DNA from: Lysobacterales bacterium
GTDB taxonomy: Bacteria; Pseudomonadota; Gammaproteobacteria; Xanthomonadales; Rhodanobacteraceae
Reading direction: 5' to 3'
DNA length: 64,000 nt
Assembly: GCA_016707485.1 (NCBI GenBank)
Contig: JADJHN010000002.1
Span: 1,054,001 to 1,118,000, forward strand
How positions within the stretch are numbered: position 1 is the first letter of the stretch; each line of letters opens with the position of its first letter. Below, one piece after another: positions 8,772-17,044 of this stretch. Both the position numbers and the translations under genes were made by a program. The notes under the pieces were generated by a model, which was given only the letters and a program-made list of their open reading frames with translations, did not search any database and had not been told where the DNA came from.

Positions 8772-9911
8772 TCAGTCATGCACCTTGCGCATGTAGCGGC
8801 CACCGCGCGCACCGACAACCTCGCCGTCGAGCTCAAGCAGCAGCAACATCGAGGACAGCGCCGCCGCGTCGAGGCCGGTGCGCTCGGTCAAGGTGTCGAG
8901 GTCTGCTTGCTCATGACCCAGGGCATCGAGCAGACGCCGGTAATCGGCATCGCGTTGCCCGCCGGCCGCCGGCGTTTCCGCCGCGATGGCCGCTGATGCA
9001 GCCGACTCGCCGTGCAGGCGCAGTCGCAGGCGATCGCCCAGGGTGGCGGCCAGCCCGGAGAGCTCGTCGATGATTTCGTCGACCGTCTCGGTCAGCCGTG
9101 CCCCGTCGCGGATCAACTGGTGGCAGCCGCGCGACAGCGGGCTGTTGATCGACCCCGGGATCGCGAACACCTCGCGGCCCTGTTCGGTCGCGTAGCGGGC
9201 GGTGATCAGCGAGCCCGACTTGAGGCTGGCTTCGACCACCAGGGTGCCCAGGGCCAGTCCGGAAATGATGCGGTTGCGGCGCGGAAAGTGTTCAGCCTTG
9301 CCGGGCGTGCCCGGTGGAAACTCGCTGACCAGGGCGCCGCTTGCGGCGATTTCCCCGGCAAGGGCGTGATGCTTGCGCGGATAGACGAGATCGGGGCCGG
9401 TGCCCAGCACAGCGAGGGTGCGGCCCTGGACATCGAGGGCCGCCCGATGCGCGGCAGCATCAATGCCATCGGCCATGCCGCTGGTGATGACGAAACCGGC
9501 ATTGGTCAGGGCGCGCGCAAAGCGGCGGGTGATCGCCAGGCCGCCGTCGCTGGCGCTGCGGCTGCCGACAATGGCGACCTGCGGCATCCACAGCAGGCTT
9601 GCATCACCGGCGACGAACAGGGCCGCTGGAGCGCCCTGGATTTCGCGCAGCAGCGACGGATAGTCGGAATCGTCCCAGCCCAGCAACTGGTGCTGCGGTT
9701 CTGCCAGCCAGGCCAGGTCGGCATCGATGCGCGCCCGATCCGGGGCATCCAGCCAGCGCCGCGCTTCGTCATCCAGGTCTGCCGCCGCCTTGTTGCTGCG
9801 CAGGTGTTGCAGCACCTGCTGCGCGCTGCCGCGAGCGCTGATGAGCTGGCGCAGTGCGGCCGGGCCAAGGCCGGGAGTGCGCAACAGGATCAGCCAGGCT
9901 TCCATGGCCAT
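8772..9911 (-). CDS. dprA: DNA-processing protein DprA
   Basis: A 379-residue DprA/Smf protein, which loads RecA on incoming single-stranded DNA in natural transformation. An N-terminal helical region (1-75) is followed by the Rossmann domain, with VAIVGSRSASDGG and FVITSGMADGIDAAAH, then PRRNRIISGLA. The winged-helix C-terminal domain begins near 315. GGAAG precedes the ATG at 9911 by about 7 bases; Met3 is an alternative start. The dprA-LysM pair facing def-fmt is a common gammaproteobacterial arrangement. A terminator separates it from the LysM gene, so it probably has its own promoter. Confidence 0.94.
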   Translation of the reverse strand: MAMEAWLILLRTPGLGPAALRQLISARGSAQQVLQHLRSNKAAADLDDEARRWLDAPDRARIDADLAWLAEPQHQLLGWDDSDYPSLLREIQGAPAALFVAGDASLLWMPQVAIVGSRSASDGGLAITRRFARALTNAGFVITSGMADGIDAAAHRAALDVQGRTLAVLGTGPDLVYPRKHHALAGEIAASGALVSEFPPGTPGKAEHFPRRNRIISGLALGTLVVEASLKSGSLITARYATEQGREVFAIPGSINSPLSRGCHQLIRDGARLTETVDEIIDELSGLAATLGDRLRLRLHGESAASAAIAAETPAAGGQRDADYRRLLDALGHEQADLDTLTERTGLDAAALSSMLLLLELDGEVVGARGGRYMRKVHD

Positions 9912-9971
9912 CGAGGTACTTCCGTGGGGCGAACACAGGAGGAGCCGAGTGTAGTCGCAATGTCTGCAGAC

Positions 9972-10006
9972 AAAAACGGCGCGGTGTCATCCACCGCGCC
10001 GTTTTT
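9972..10006. terminator. Bidirectional terminator between LysM gene and dprA
   Basis: AAAAACGGCGCGGTG and its exact complement form a 15-base stem around the 5-base loop TCATC. A-tract and T-tract are on opposite sides, so it can end transcription in either direction. It is placed to end the LysM transcript 20 bases after its stop codon. Confidence 0.85.
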
Positions 10007-10025
10007 GCTTGCCGGAGAGCGAAGC

Positions 10026-11183
10026 TCAGGGCGTCGTGTCGGGATCGTGCAGGAAATCGCCGATGTGCACGGGACGTACGCTGTCCATCACCAGGCCGTA
10101 GCTGACCCGCTTGAAGGTGCGGAAAACCATGACATGGCCGATGAACTCGGGCGGCAACTGCACCTTGGAATCGTGCGGGTTGAAGAATGCGCGTGTCTTG
10201 CCCTTGGGGTAGTCGGTGTTGTCGTGCACCACCTCGCCATCGGTATAAATCGAATAGGTGGTGCCATTGTCGACGCCATCCTCTGCCCCGCGCGACAGCG
10301 CGATCACCTGCAGCGGGCCTACCGCATTGAGGGCGTCGGTAAAGGCGATGACACGCATGTTGTCGGGTGCCTGTGCCGGCGGATGCGGCACGAACTGGTC
10401 ATCGTACGGGGTCGGATCGAGTGGCAGGATGAAATCGCCTTCGCGTACCTCGAAATCCGAATAGGTGACCAGTGCCGAACTCGGATCGCCGGTGCGCGTC
10501 ACCTGCACGGTGCCGAATTCGAGTACTTCGTAGCCGAGGAAGCGCACGCGGCCCTTGAAGCTCCATTCCATCGGGCCATGGCGCCAGAGCAGGCTCTTGC
10601 GTCCGTCACGGCCATCGCGTTCCTGTCGGTAGGTTTCGCGAACCTTGCCCTCGTCTTCCGGCGGCATGTCGTAATAGCGGCCCATCGGGCGCACGATGGC
10701 AAACTGGTCGCCGACATTTGCGCTGAGGCCACGGATGTAGACCAACTGGCCGGCGGTGCCGCGCAGGCGGTTTTCCTCGACGGCGACAATATGCGGCGCG
10801 TTGCGGATCGCGTCCTCGTCCACCACGCGCGAGTTCTTCAGGAATTGCTTGACGTCGGAAAGCGGGATCGGCTTGATGGCATTGTCGAGCGAGCTCTCGC
10901 GGACATGCGGGCCGACCGAGCCGTCGCCGTGGCTGACACTGCCGTCGGAGAGGATCAACTCGTCGCCCGGGTAGATCAGGTGCGGATTGCGCACCCTGGG
11001 GTTGAGTTGCCAGATTTCCGGCCAGTGCCATGGCTTGATCAGGAACTTTGCGGAGATGTCCCACAACGTATCGCCCTTCTTGACGATGTAGCTGTGCGGC
11101 GCGTTGTTGACCCACTGCTGTGCGGCGAACACGGAAACCGTGAGCAGAAGACCTGCTGAAATCGAAAGTAGTTTTTTAAGCAT
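10026..11183 (-). CDS. LysM domain cell-envelope protein
   Basis: A 385-residue exported protein. The signal peptide LKKLLSISAGLLLTVSVFAA is followed by a LysM domain (about 30-80: SYIVKKGDTLWDISAKF to NPHLIYPGDELIL), a fold that binds peptidoglycan. The remaining 300 residues are typical of the LysM protein regularly found beside dprA and def in gammaproteobacteria; I know of no settled function. I prefer the ATG at 11183; a TTG at 11192 adds three residues. It is transcribed away from def. Confidence 0.88.
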   Translation of the reverse strand: MLKKLLSISAGLLLTVSVFAAQQWVNNAPHSYIVKKGDTLWDISAKFLIKPWHWPEIWQLNPRVRNPHLIYPGDELILSDGSVSHGDGSVGPHVRESSLDNAIKPIPLSDVKQFLKNSRVVDEDAIRNAPHIVAVEENRLRGTAGQLVYIRGLSANVGDQFAIVRPMGRYYDMPPEDEGKVRETYRQERDGRDGRKSLLWRHGPMEWSFKGRVRFLGYEVLEFGTVQVTRTGDPSSALVTYSDFEVREGDFILPLDPTPYDDQFVPHPPAQAPDNMRVIAFTDALNAVGPLQVIALSRGAEDGVDNGTTYSIYTDGEVVHDNTDYPKGKTRAFFNPHDSKVQLPPEFIGHVMVFRTFKRVSYGLVMDSVRPVHIGDFLHDPDTTP

Positions 11184-11507
11184 GGCGGCCAATTACCTGA
11201 TTCCCCTACGGCTTTGCCGAGTGTATAGCAAACTTTCAGCAGCGCAAACGACCGTTCGCTGGAAACCTGAACCTTGTCGCAAACCTTGGCCCGTGCAGGA
11301 AACCGGGCCGCGCCTGCGGCGCGGGCCAATTGTGCCGTCACCTGGGCGCCGATCGCTGGCGATTGCCGGCGAAAACCGGCGCCGGCAATCGCCTGCAAAG
11401 GGCGAAACGCGTAGACTTTGCGCCCTTCGCGACTTGACCGCGCGCCCATTGCCCCAAGCTTTGCCTGCATGTCCGCCGGAAAGGCCGGCAACTACCGGAA
11501 CAGCACC
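11184..11507. other. Divergent intergenic region between LysM gene and def
   Basis: About 320 bases carry the two outward promoters. GC-rich inverted segments are present (for example around 11300-11350), but I see no convincing -35/-10 pair, operator or small gene. An upstream in-frame extension of def to 11418 lacks conserved sequence. Confidence 0.5.
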
Positions 11508-12029
11508 ATGAGTCTGCTCAACATCCTCGAATTCCCCGATCCGCGCCTGCGCACCAGGGCGCAACCGGTGACCACGTTCGACAGCGCCCTGAAAAAACTC
11601 GCCGAAGACATGCTCGAGACGATGTATGACGCCCCGGGCATCGGCCTCGCCGCGACCCAGGTCGATCGCCACGTGCAGATGCTGGTGCTGGATGTTTCCG
11701 AGGAAAAGAACGCGCCGATGATCATCGTCAATCCGCGCATCCTCGAAAAAGAAGGCACCGAGACCTGCCAGGAAGGCTGCCTGTCGGTGCCGGGGATCTT
11801 TGCCGACGTCGAGCGCGCCGAGCGCATCCGACTGGCCGCCCAGGATATCGAAGGCAAGCCGATCGAGTTCGAGGCCGATGGCCTGCTTGCGGTGTGCATC
11901 CAGCACGAGATGGATCACCTGATCGGCAAATTGTTTGTCGACTACCTGTCGCCGCTGAAGCGCGACATGGTGCGCAAGAAGCTGGAAAAGCAACGCCGCC
12001 ACGCCGAACCTGCCAGCGCCAGCGCCTGA
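11508..12029 (+). CDS. def: Peptide deformylase
   Basis: A 173-residue metal-dependent hydrolase that removes the formyl group from the initiator methionine of new proteins. All three metal-site motifs are present: GIGLAATQ, EGCLSVPG (Cys ligand) and QHEMDH (two His ligands and the catalytic Glu). The family begins with a short segment like MSLLNILEFPDPRLRT, which fixes the ATG at 11508. It is the first gene of a run with fmt only 3 bases downstream, pairing removal and addition of formyl groups. Confidence 0.97.
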   Translation: MSLLNILEFPDPRLRTRAQPVTTFDSALKKLAEDMLETMYDAPGIGLAATQVDRHVQMLVLDVSEEKNAPMIIVNPRILEKEGTETCQEGCLSVPGIFADVERAERIRLAAQDIEGKPIEFEADGLLAVCIQHEMDHLIGKLFVDYLSPLKRDMVRKKLEKQRRHAEPASASA

Positions 12030-12032
12030 TCG

Positions 12033-12986
12033 ATGTCCGCACGCCTGCGCCTGGTGTTCGCGGGAACGCCGGATTTCGCCGTGCCGGCGCTGCATGCCTG
12101 CCTGCGCCCCGATTGCGAGGTCGTGGCGGTGTACACCCAGCCTGACCGCCCGGCCGGTCGCGGCCGCAAGCTGGCGGCGGGGCCGCTCAAGCAGGCCGCC
12201 CTCGCGGCGGGAATCGAAGTCAGGCAACCCGAATCCCTGCGCAGTGCCGCGGCGCGACGCGAGCTGGCCGCGCTTGCGCCTGACCTGATGATCGTGGTCG
12301 CCTACGGTCTGATCCTGTCGTCGAAGGTGCTGGCGATTCCGGCGCACGGTTGCTGGAACGTGCATGCCTCGCTGCTGCCGCGCTGGCGCGGTGCGGCACC
12401 GATCCAGCGTGCGATTCTCGCCGGCGATCGGCAATCGGGCGTCGCCCTGATGCAGATGGAAGCCGGCCTCGATGCCGGCCCGGTGCTGCTTGAGCGACGC
12501 ACGCCGATTGCCGATGACGAGACCGGCGGCAGCCTGCATGACCGCCTTGCCCTGCTCGGTGCCGAGGTGCTTGGCGAAGGTCTGTCCCGACTCGTTGCCG
12601 GCAACCTGCCCGGAGCGCGGGCGCAGTCCGAGACGGGCATCGAATACGCGCACAAGCTCGACAAGGCCGAGGCGCGGCTGCATTGGAACACTTCGGCCAT
12701 TGCCCTCGAGCGCAAGGTCCGCGCCTTCAATCCCTGGCCGATCGCCGAAACCGAACTGGCGGGCGAACGCCTGCGCGTCTGGTCGGCGCGGGCACTCGCC
12801 GCAGCGCCGGGGGCATTGCCCGGTCGGGTGATCGGCGTTGGCGCGCAGGGCCTCGATATCGCCTGTGCCGATGGCGTGCTGCGCATCCTCGAAATCCAGC
12901 GCGACGGTGGCCGGCGCATGCCGGTGCGCGATTGGCTCAACGCGCGACCGGCGCTCGCGGATACCCTGCCAGGCTCGCAGGCGTGA
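12033..12986 (+). CDS. fmt: Methionyl-tRNA formyltransferase
   Basis: A 317-residue enzyme (E. coli 315) that transfers a formyl group from 10-formyltetrahydrofolate to Met-tRNA-fMet. The N-terminal Rossmann domain begins LRLVFAGTPDFAVPALHA and contains HASLLPRWRGAAPIQRAI, the folate and catalytic site. DAGPVL is also conserved. The C-terminal OB-like tRNA-binding domain starts near 205. It is 3 bases after def and overlaps rsmB by 4 bases (GTGA). Confidence 0.97.
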   Translation: MSARLRLVFAGTPDFAVPALHACLRPDCEVVAVYTQPDRPAGRGRKLAAGPLKQAALAAGIEVRQPESLRSAAARRELAALAPDLMIVVAYGLILSSKVLAIPAHGCWNVHASLLPRWRGAAPIQRAILAGDRQSGVALMQMEAGLDAGPVLLERRTPIADDETGGSLHDRLALLGAEVLGEGLSRLVAGNLPGARAQSETGIEYAHKLDKAEARLHWNTSAIALERKVRAFNPWPIAETELAGERLRVWSARALAAAPGALPGRVIGVGAQGLDIACADGVLRILEIQRDGGRRMPVRDWLNARPALADTLPGSQA

Positions 12987-14308
12987 GCGGCGCGATCGAC
13001 AGCGTCGGCGCCGCGATCCGCGCCGATGCCGCGCGCACCCTCGCGCGGATCGTCTTCGATGGCGTTTCCCTGCGTTCGGCCTTCGACGCGCGCGCGGCGC
13101 GCAGTGCGGATCCGCGCGATCGCGCATTGTTGTCGGCAACGCTGTTTTCGGCCTCGCGCTGGTGGCTGCGTTTCGACGTGGTGCTGGCACGCTTGCTGGA
13201 ACGTGCGTTACCGGCCAAGGCTCGGGAAATCCACGCCTTGCTTGTGCTTGGCCTGGTGCAGATCGAGACCATGGGCATGCCCGAGTACGCCGTGGTCGCC
13301 GCCTGCGTGGATGCCGCGCGCCTGCTCGGCCAGCCGCGCCATGCCGGCCTGGTCAATGCCGTGCTGCGCCGCTACCTGCGCGAACGCGCGGCGCTGCTGG
13401 CGGCAGCTGACCTCGATGCCGTCAGCCGCCATGCGCATCCACGCTGGATGATCGAGCGCATCAGCAGCGACTGGCCACGCGATGCCGAGGCGATTTTCGC
13501 CGCAAACAATTGCGCGGCGGCACTGACCTTGCGCGTCAATCGACGCCGCAGTTCGCCTGAGGACCTGATCGCGCGCCTGGCCGCTGCGGGCGTGGTCGCG
13601 GAATCTCCGGCGCATTTGCCGGATGGCCTGATCCTGTCGGAAAGCACGGATGTCAGCCGCCTGCCGGGATTTGCCGAAGGCCACTTCTCGGTGCAGGACG
13701 GTGCCGCCCAGCAGGTTGTCGACCTGCTCGATGTTGCCGCCGGCCAGCGCGTGCTCGATGCCTGCGCCGCGCCGGGCGGCAAAAGCGCGCATATCCTCGA
13801 GCGCGCCGCGGTCGAACTGACCGCCCTCGATGCGGATGCCGGGCGCCTGCCGCGATTGCGCGAAAACCTGGCCCGGCTCGGCTTGAGTGCAAACGTGCTG
13901 CACGGCGATGCGTCGCGTCCGCCAGGCTGGTGGGATGGCAAGCCGTTCGATCGCATCCTCCTCGATGCGCCGTGCTCGGCCAGCGGCATCATCCGGCGTC
14001 AACCCGACATCAAGCTGCACCGCCGCGCCGCCGACATTGCGCCGCTGGCGGCAATGCAGGCGAGACTCGGGGCAGCGCTGTGGCCTATGCTCGCGCCGGG
14101 CGGCAAGCTGCTCTACGCAACCTGCTCGATTTTCCGCGCCGAGAACGAGGTGGTGGTTGCGGGCCTGCTTGATGCCCATGCCGATGCCCGCGCGCTGCCG
14201 ATTGCCGAGCGCCACGGGCGCGTCGCCGGCAATGGTCGGCAGAACCTGCCGGGGAACAAGGGAATGGACGGGTTTTATTATGCGCTTGTGGAAAAAGATT
14301 GCAGTTAG
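12983..14308 (+). CDS. rsmB: 16S rRNA m5C967 methyltransferase RsmB
   Basis: A 441-residue SAM-dependent RNA methyltransferase (Sun/Fmu; E. coli 429). The N-terminal NusB-like RNA-binding domain covers about 10-140. The Rossmann domain holds VLDACAAPGGKSAHILE (SAM loop), DRILLDAPCSASGIIRRQPD with the release cysteine, and YATCSIFRAENE with the catalytic cysteine. I place the start at GTG 12983, overlapping the fmt stop, because the conserved N terminus begins right after it; upstream sequence in this frame is fmt antiframe. It overlaps the next gene by 29 bases. Confidence 0.94.
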   Translation: MSGAIDSVGAAIRADAARTLARIVFDGVSLRSAFDARAARSADPRDRALLSATLFSASRWWLRFDVVLARLLERALPAKAREIHALLVLGLVQIETMGMPEYAVVAACVDAARLLGQPRHAGLVNAVLRRYLRERAALLAAADLDAVSRHAHPRWMIERISSDWPRDAEAIFAANNCAAALTLRVNRRRSSPEDLIARLAAAGVVAESPAHLPDGLILSESTDVSRLPGFAEGHFSVQDGAAQQVVDLLDVAAGQRVLDACAAPGGKSAHILERAAVELTALDADAGRLPRLRENLARLGLSANVLHGDASRPPGWWDGKPFDRILLDAPCSASGIIRRQPDIKLHRRAADIAPLAAMQARLGAALWPMLAPGGKLLYATCSIFRAENEVVVAGLLDAHADARALPIAERHGRVAGNGRQNLPGNKGMDGFYYALVEKDCS

Positions 14309-14831
14309 CGTGATCCTGGCCGGCCTCCTCGGCGGCTGCGACGCGCTGCGCGAGCAAGCGCCCGGCAGCCTGCAGGTCCATGAGGCGCGGCTGGTCGCCG
14401 GGGCCGACGGCATGCGTCTGGAGGTCAATCTCGATTGCCGCCTGAACGGGCCGATCAACGATGCGCTCGAGCATGGCATTCCAATCACCTTCGACATGCG
14501 CCTGCGCGCACGCGGCATTGCCGGCGCGCTGGATGATCGACGCCAGATCGAGCTGCGCTATTTCCCGTTGACCCGGCGTTACCAGTTGCGCGACAGCGCC
14601 AGCGATTCCGTGCGCAGTTTCGCCGCATCCGCCTACCTGACCGATGCACTGGCAGCGCTGCGCCTGCCGCTGCCGGCGACCTTCGCCGGGCTGGCCGCGG
14701 GAACGCGCCTGCAACTGGATGTGCAACTCGATCATTCGGCCTTGCCGGGTGCCCTGCGACTGCCGGCCATGCTCGAGCCGGCCTGGCGCCTCACTGCACC
14801 GGAGTTTGCGTGGATCGTCGCGGCTGGTTGA
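14280..14831 (+). CDS. DUF4390 lipoprotein
   Basis: A 183-residue predicted lipoprotein. The signal sequence MRLWKKIAVSVILAGLLGGC ends in a lipobox (LLGGC) with Cys20 as the lipid-bearing residue. The mature part matches what I know of DUF4390 proteins, which regularly stand between rsmB and an NtrY-like kinase; function is unknown. It starts inside rsmB and its end overlaps the kinase start by 22 bases. The tight packing suggests a periplasmic accessory or input factor for the kinase, which is inference. Confidence 0.82.
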   Translation: MRLWKKIAVSVILAGLLGGCDALREQAPGSLQVHEARLVAGADGMRLEVNLDCRLNGPINDALEHGIPITFDMRLRARGIAGALDDRRQIELRYFPLTRRYQLRDSASDSVRSFAASAYLTDALAALRLPLPATFAGLAAGTRLQLDVQLDHSALPGALRLPAMLEPAWRLTAPEFAWIVAAG

Positions 14832-16987
14832 ACCTGATCGGGCGACGCGTGCTGCCGACGCTCGCCGTGCTCGTCTTGCTCATTGCTTCGCTGAAGCTGG
14901 CCGAACAGGCGGCGGGCGGCAGCGGTGCCTTCGTCGATGCCTATCGCTGGGTGCTCGGCGCGGCCGTGCTCGCCCTGCTCGTGTTGTTCGTGCTGATCGG
15001 CCGGCGCTTGTGGTCGCTGCGCCGGGATCTCGGCCGCGAGGCGCCGGGCGCGCGGCTCAGTCGCCGCCTGCTGCTGACCCTGGTCCTGCTCGCCGTGCCG
15101 CCGGTAGTCGTCGTCTATGGATTCGCCTTGCGCTTCATCAATGCCACGGTCGACAGCTGGTTCGATGTCAGCCTGCAGACGGCACTGGACGACGCGCTCG
15201 AAGTGGGCCGCATTGTCATCGACGAGCATTTGCGCAAGGCCGAAGCGGGCACCAGCGGACTCGCCGACGAATTGGTCAGCGTCTTCGATGGCAACCTGCA
15301 GGCCAGCCTCGATCGCGAAATCGAGCCGCTGGGTGCGACCCAACTCAGCGTGTTCGATGCCGATCGTCGCGTGCTCGCCATCGCCAGTTCCGATCCGCGC
15401 TATCTCGATCCCTCATTCCCCGATGCGGCGACCCTGATGCGGGTCAGTGGCGAGGATCGCTTCGCCGCGGCAGAACCTCTCGGGGACCTGCTCCTGATCC
15501 GTGTCGTCATGCCGATCGGATCAGGTTCCGGCGGCGGCAAGCCGCGCCTGCTGCAGGGCTTGTTCCCGCTGCCCGAACGCCTGCAACCGCTGACCACGAG
15601 CATCGAGAAGGCAAGTTTCGACTTCCAGCGCCTGAAATACCTGCGTGGCTCGCTGAAGCTGACCTTCGGCCTGATCCTGACCTTCGTGCTTACCCTGTCG
15701 GTATTGTTTGCCGTGCTTGCCGCGTTCGGCGTCTCGCGACGCCTGCTGGCGCCGGTCGGCCGGCTGATCCATGCGACGCGCGCCATCGGTGCCGGGCGCT
15801 TCGAGGCACCCTTGCCGGTGGCCAGCAACGACGAGCTTGGCCAGCTGGTCAATTCATTCAACCAGATGAGCCGCGAACTCGAACTGGCCGGCATGCGCGC
15901 GCAACGCAGCGCCGAGGAAATCGACACGCAGCGGGTCTGGCTGGGTGCCGTGCTCGAACGCCTGTCGGCTGGCGTGCTCGGCTTCGATCATGCCGGCGTC
16001 CTGCGCGTGGCCAACCGCGCCGGCGAGGCCATTCTCGGCGTCTCGATCAGCCACTACGGCGGACACACCCTCGCCGAAATCAAGCGCGACCACCCCGAGT
16101 TGGCCAGCATTGCCGATCCACTCGCCCGGCACATGCGCGAAGGCTTGCGCGAGTGGCGCGAGGAGATCGTCGTCGAATCCTCCAGCGGCCGGCGCGTCCT
16201 GATGTTGCGTGGTGCCGCGCTGCCGGGCGATGGTGGTTTCGTCGCCGTGTTCGATGACCTCACGGTGCTCAACAGCGCGCAGCGTGATGCCGCCTGGGGC
16301 GAGGTCGCGCGGCGTCTCGCGCATGAAGTAAAGAACCCGCTGACGCCGATCCAGCTCGCCGCCGAACGCCTGCGCCGGCGCTTCATCGGCCGCCTGCCCG
16401 CCGACGACAGCGAATTGCTTGATCGCGCCACGCATACGATCGTCAGCCAGGTCGAAGCATTGAAGACCATGGTCAATGCCTTTGGCGACTACGCGCGGCC
16501 GCCGCAACTGACCACGCGCCCGGTGGCCCTGCATGCCTTGGTCGCCGAGGTGCTCGACTTGTACGGCAGCGACCAGCGCCTGAGCCTGAGCCGGCAGTTC
16601 GTCGATGGCGAGCCGATGGTGAAAGTCGATGCCGTGCGCCTGCGCCAGGCCATGCACAACCTGCTGAAGAATGCGCTGGAGGCCATCGGTGATCAGCGCA
16701 AGCCGCAGATTGTCGTGGCCACCGAGATTGCCCGTGAAGGCGACAACGCCTGGGTCGACATCATCGTCAGCGACAATGGCTCCGGCTTGCCCGAGGGATT
16801 TGGCGAGCGCTGGTTCGAGCCCTACACTTCGAGCAAGGCGCGCGGCACCGGGCTCGGCCTGGCCGTGGTCAAGAAGATTGCCGAGGAACATGGTGGCAGC
16901 GTGCGCGCGATGCAGCGCGAAGGGGGCGGCGCGTCCTTCATCCTGCGCCTGCCGCTGGGTGGCGATGGTGGCCGCAGCGATCACTGA
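14810..16987 (+). CDS. ntrY: NtrY-like sensor histidine kinase
   Basis: A 725-residue membrane kinase. Two or more N-terminal helices (about 10-85) precede a periplasmic segment. A further helix near 285-305 leads into HAMP (about 305-360) and a PAS domain (370-480). The dimerisation domain carries phospho-acceptor His505 in RRLAHEVKNPL. The ATPase domain has NLLKNALEAIG (N box), SDNGSGLP and TGLGLAVVKKIAEEHGG. It starts with GTG at 14810, six bases after GGAG. Its expected response regulator, NtrX, is not next to it but about 4.8 kb downstream. Known NtrYX systems respond to nitrogen, redox or envelope signals; the signal here is unknown. Confidence 0.9.
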   Translation: MDRRGWLNLIGRRVLPTLAVLVLLIASLKLAEQAAGGSGAFVDAYRWVLGAAVLALLVLFVLIGRRLWSLRRDLGREAPGARLSRRLLLTLVLLAVPPVVVVYGFALRFINATVDSWFDVSLQTALDDALEVGRIVIDEHLRKAEAGTSGLADELVSVFDGNLQASLDREIEPLGATQLSVFDADRRVLAIASSDPRYLDPSFPDAATLMRVSGEDRFAAAEPLGDLLLIRVVMPIGSGSGGGKPRLLQGLFPLPERLQPLTTSIEKASFDFQRLKYLRGSLKLTFGLILTFVLTLSVLFAVLAAFGVSRRLLAPVGRLIHATRAIGAGRFEAPLPVASNDELGQLVNSFNQMSRELELAGMRAQRSAEEIDTQRVWLGAVLERLSAGVLGFDHAGVLRVANRAGEAILGVSISHYGGHTLAEIKRDHPELASIADPLARHMREGLREWREEIVVESSSGRRVLMLRGAALPGDGGFVAVFDDLTVLNSAQRDAAWGEVARRLAHEVKNPLTPIQLAAERLRRRFIGRLPADDSELLDRATHTIVSQVEALKTMVNAFGDYARPPQLTTRPVALHALVAEVLDLYGSDQRLSLSRQFVDGEPMVKVDAVRLRQAMHNLLKNALEAIGDQRKPQIVVATEIAREGDNAWVDIIVSDNGSGLPEGFGERWFEPYTSSKARGTGLGLAVVKKIAEEHGGSVRAMQREGGGASFILRLPLGGDGGRSDH

Positions 16988-17044
16988 TGGCGCAGCGGGT
17001 GTTGCCCTGGGCTATCCTGATCCATTGCCTGATCGAGCTGCCCA

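Noticed and set aside
9012..11159. 715-codon plus-strand open frame
   Set aside because: It is antisense to dprA and the LysM gene, crosses a strong terminator and has no family resemblance.
11193..13190. 665-codon minus-strand open frame
   Set aside because: Antisense to def, fmt and rsmB, which are certain; the high GC content creates long antisense frames.
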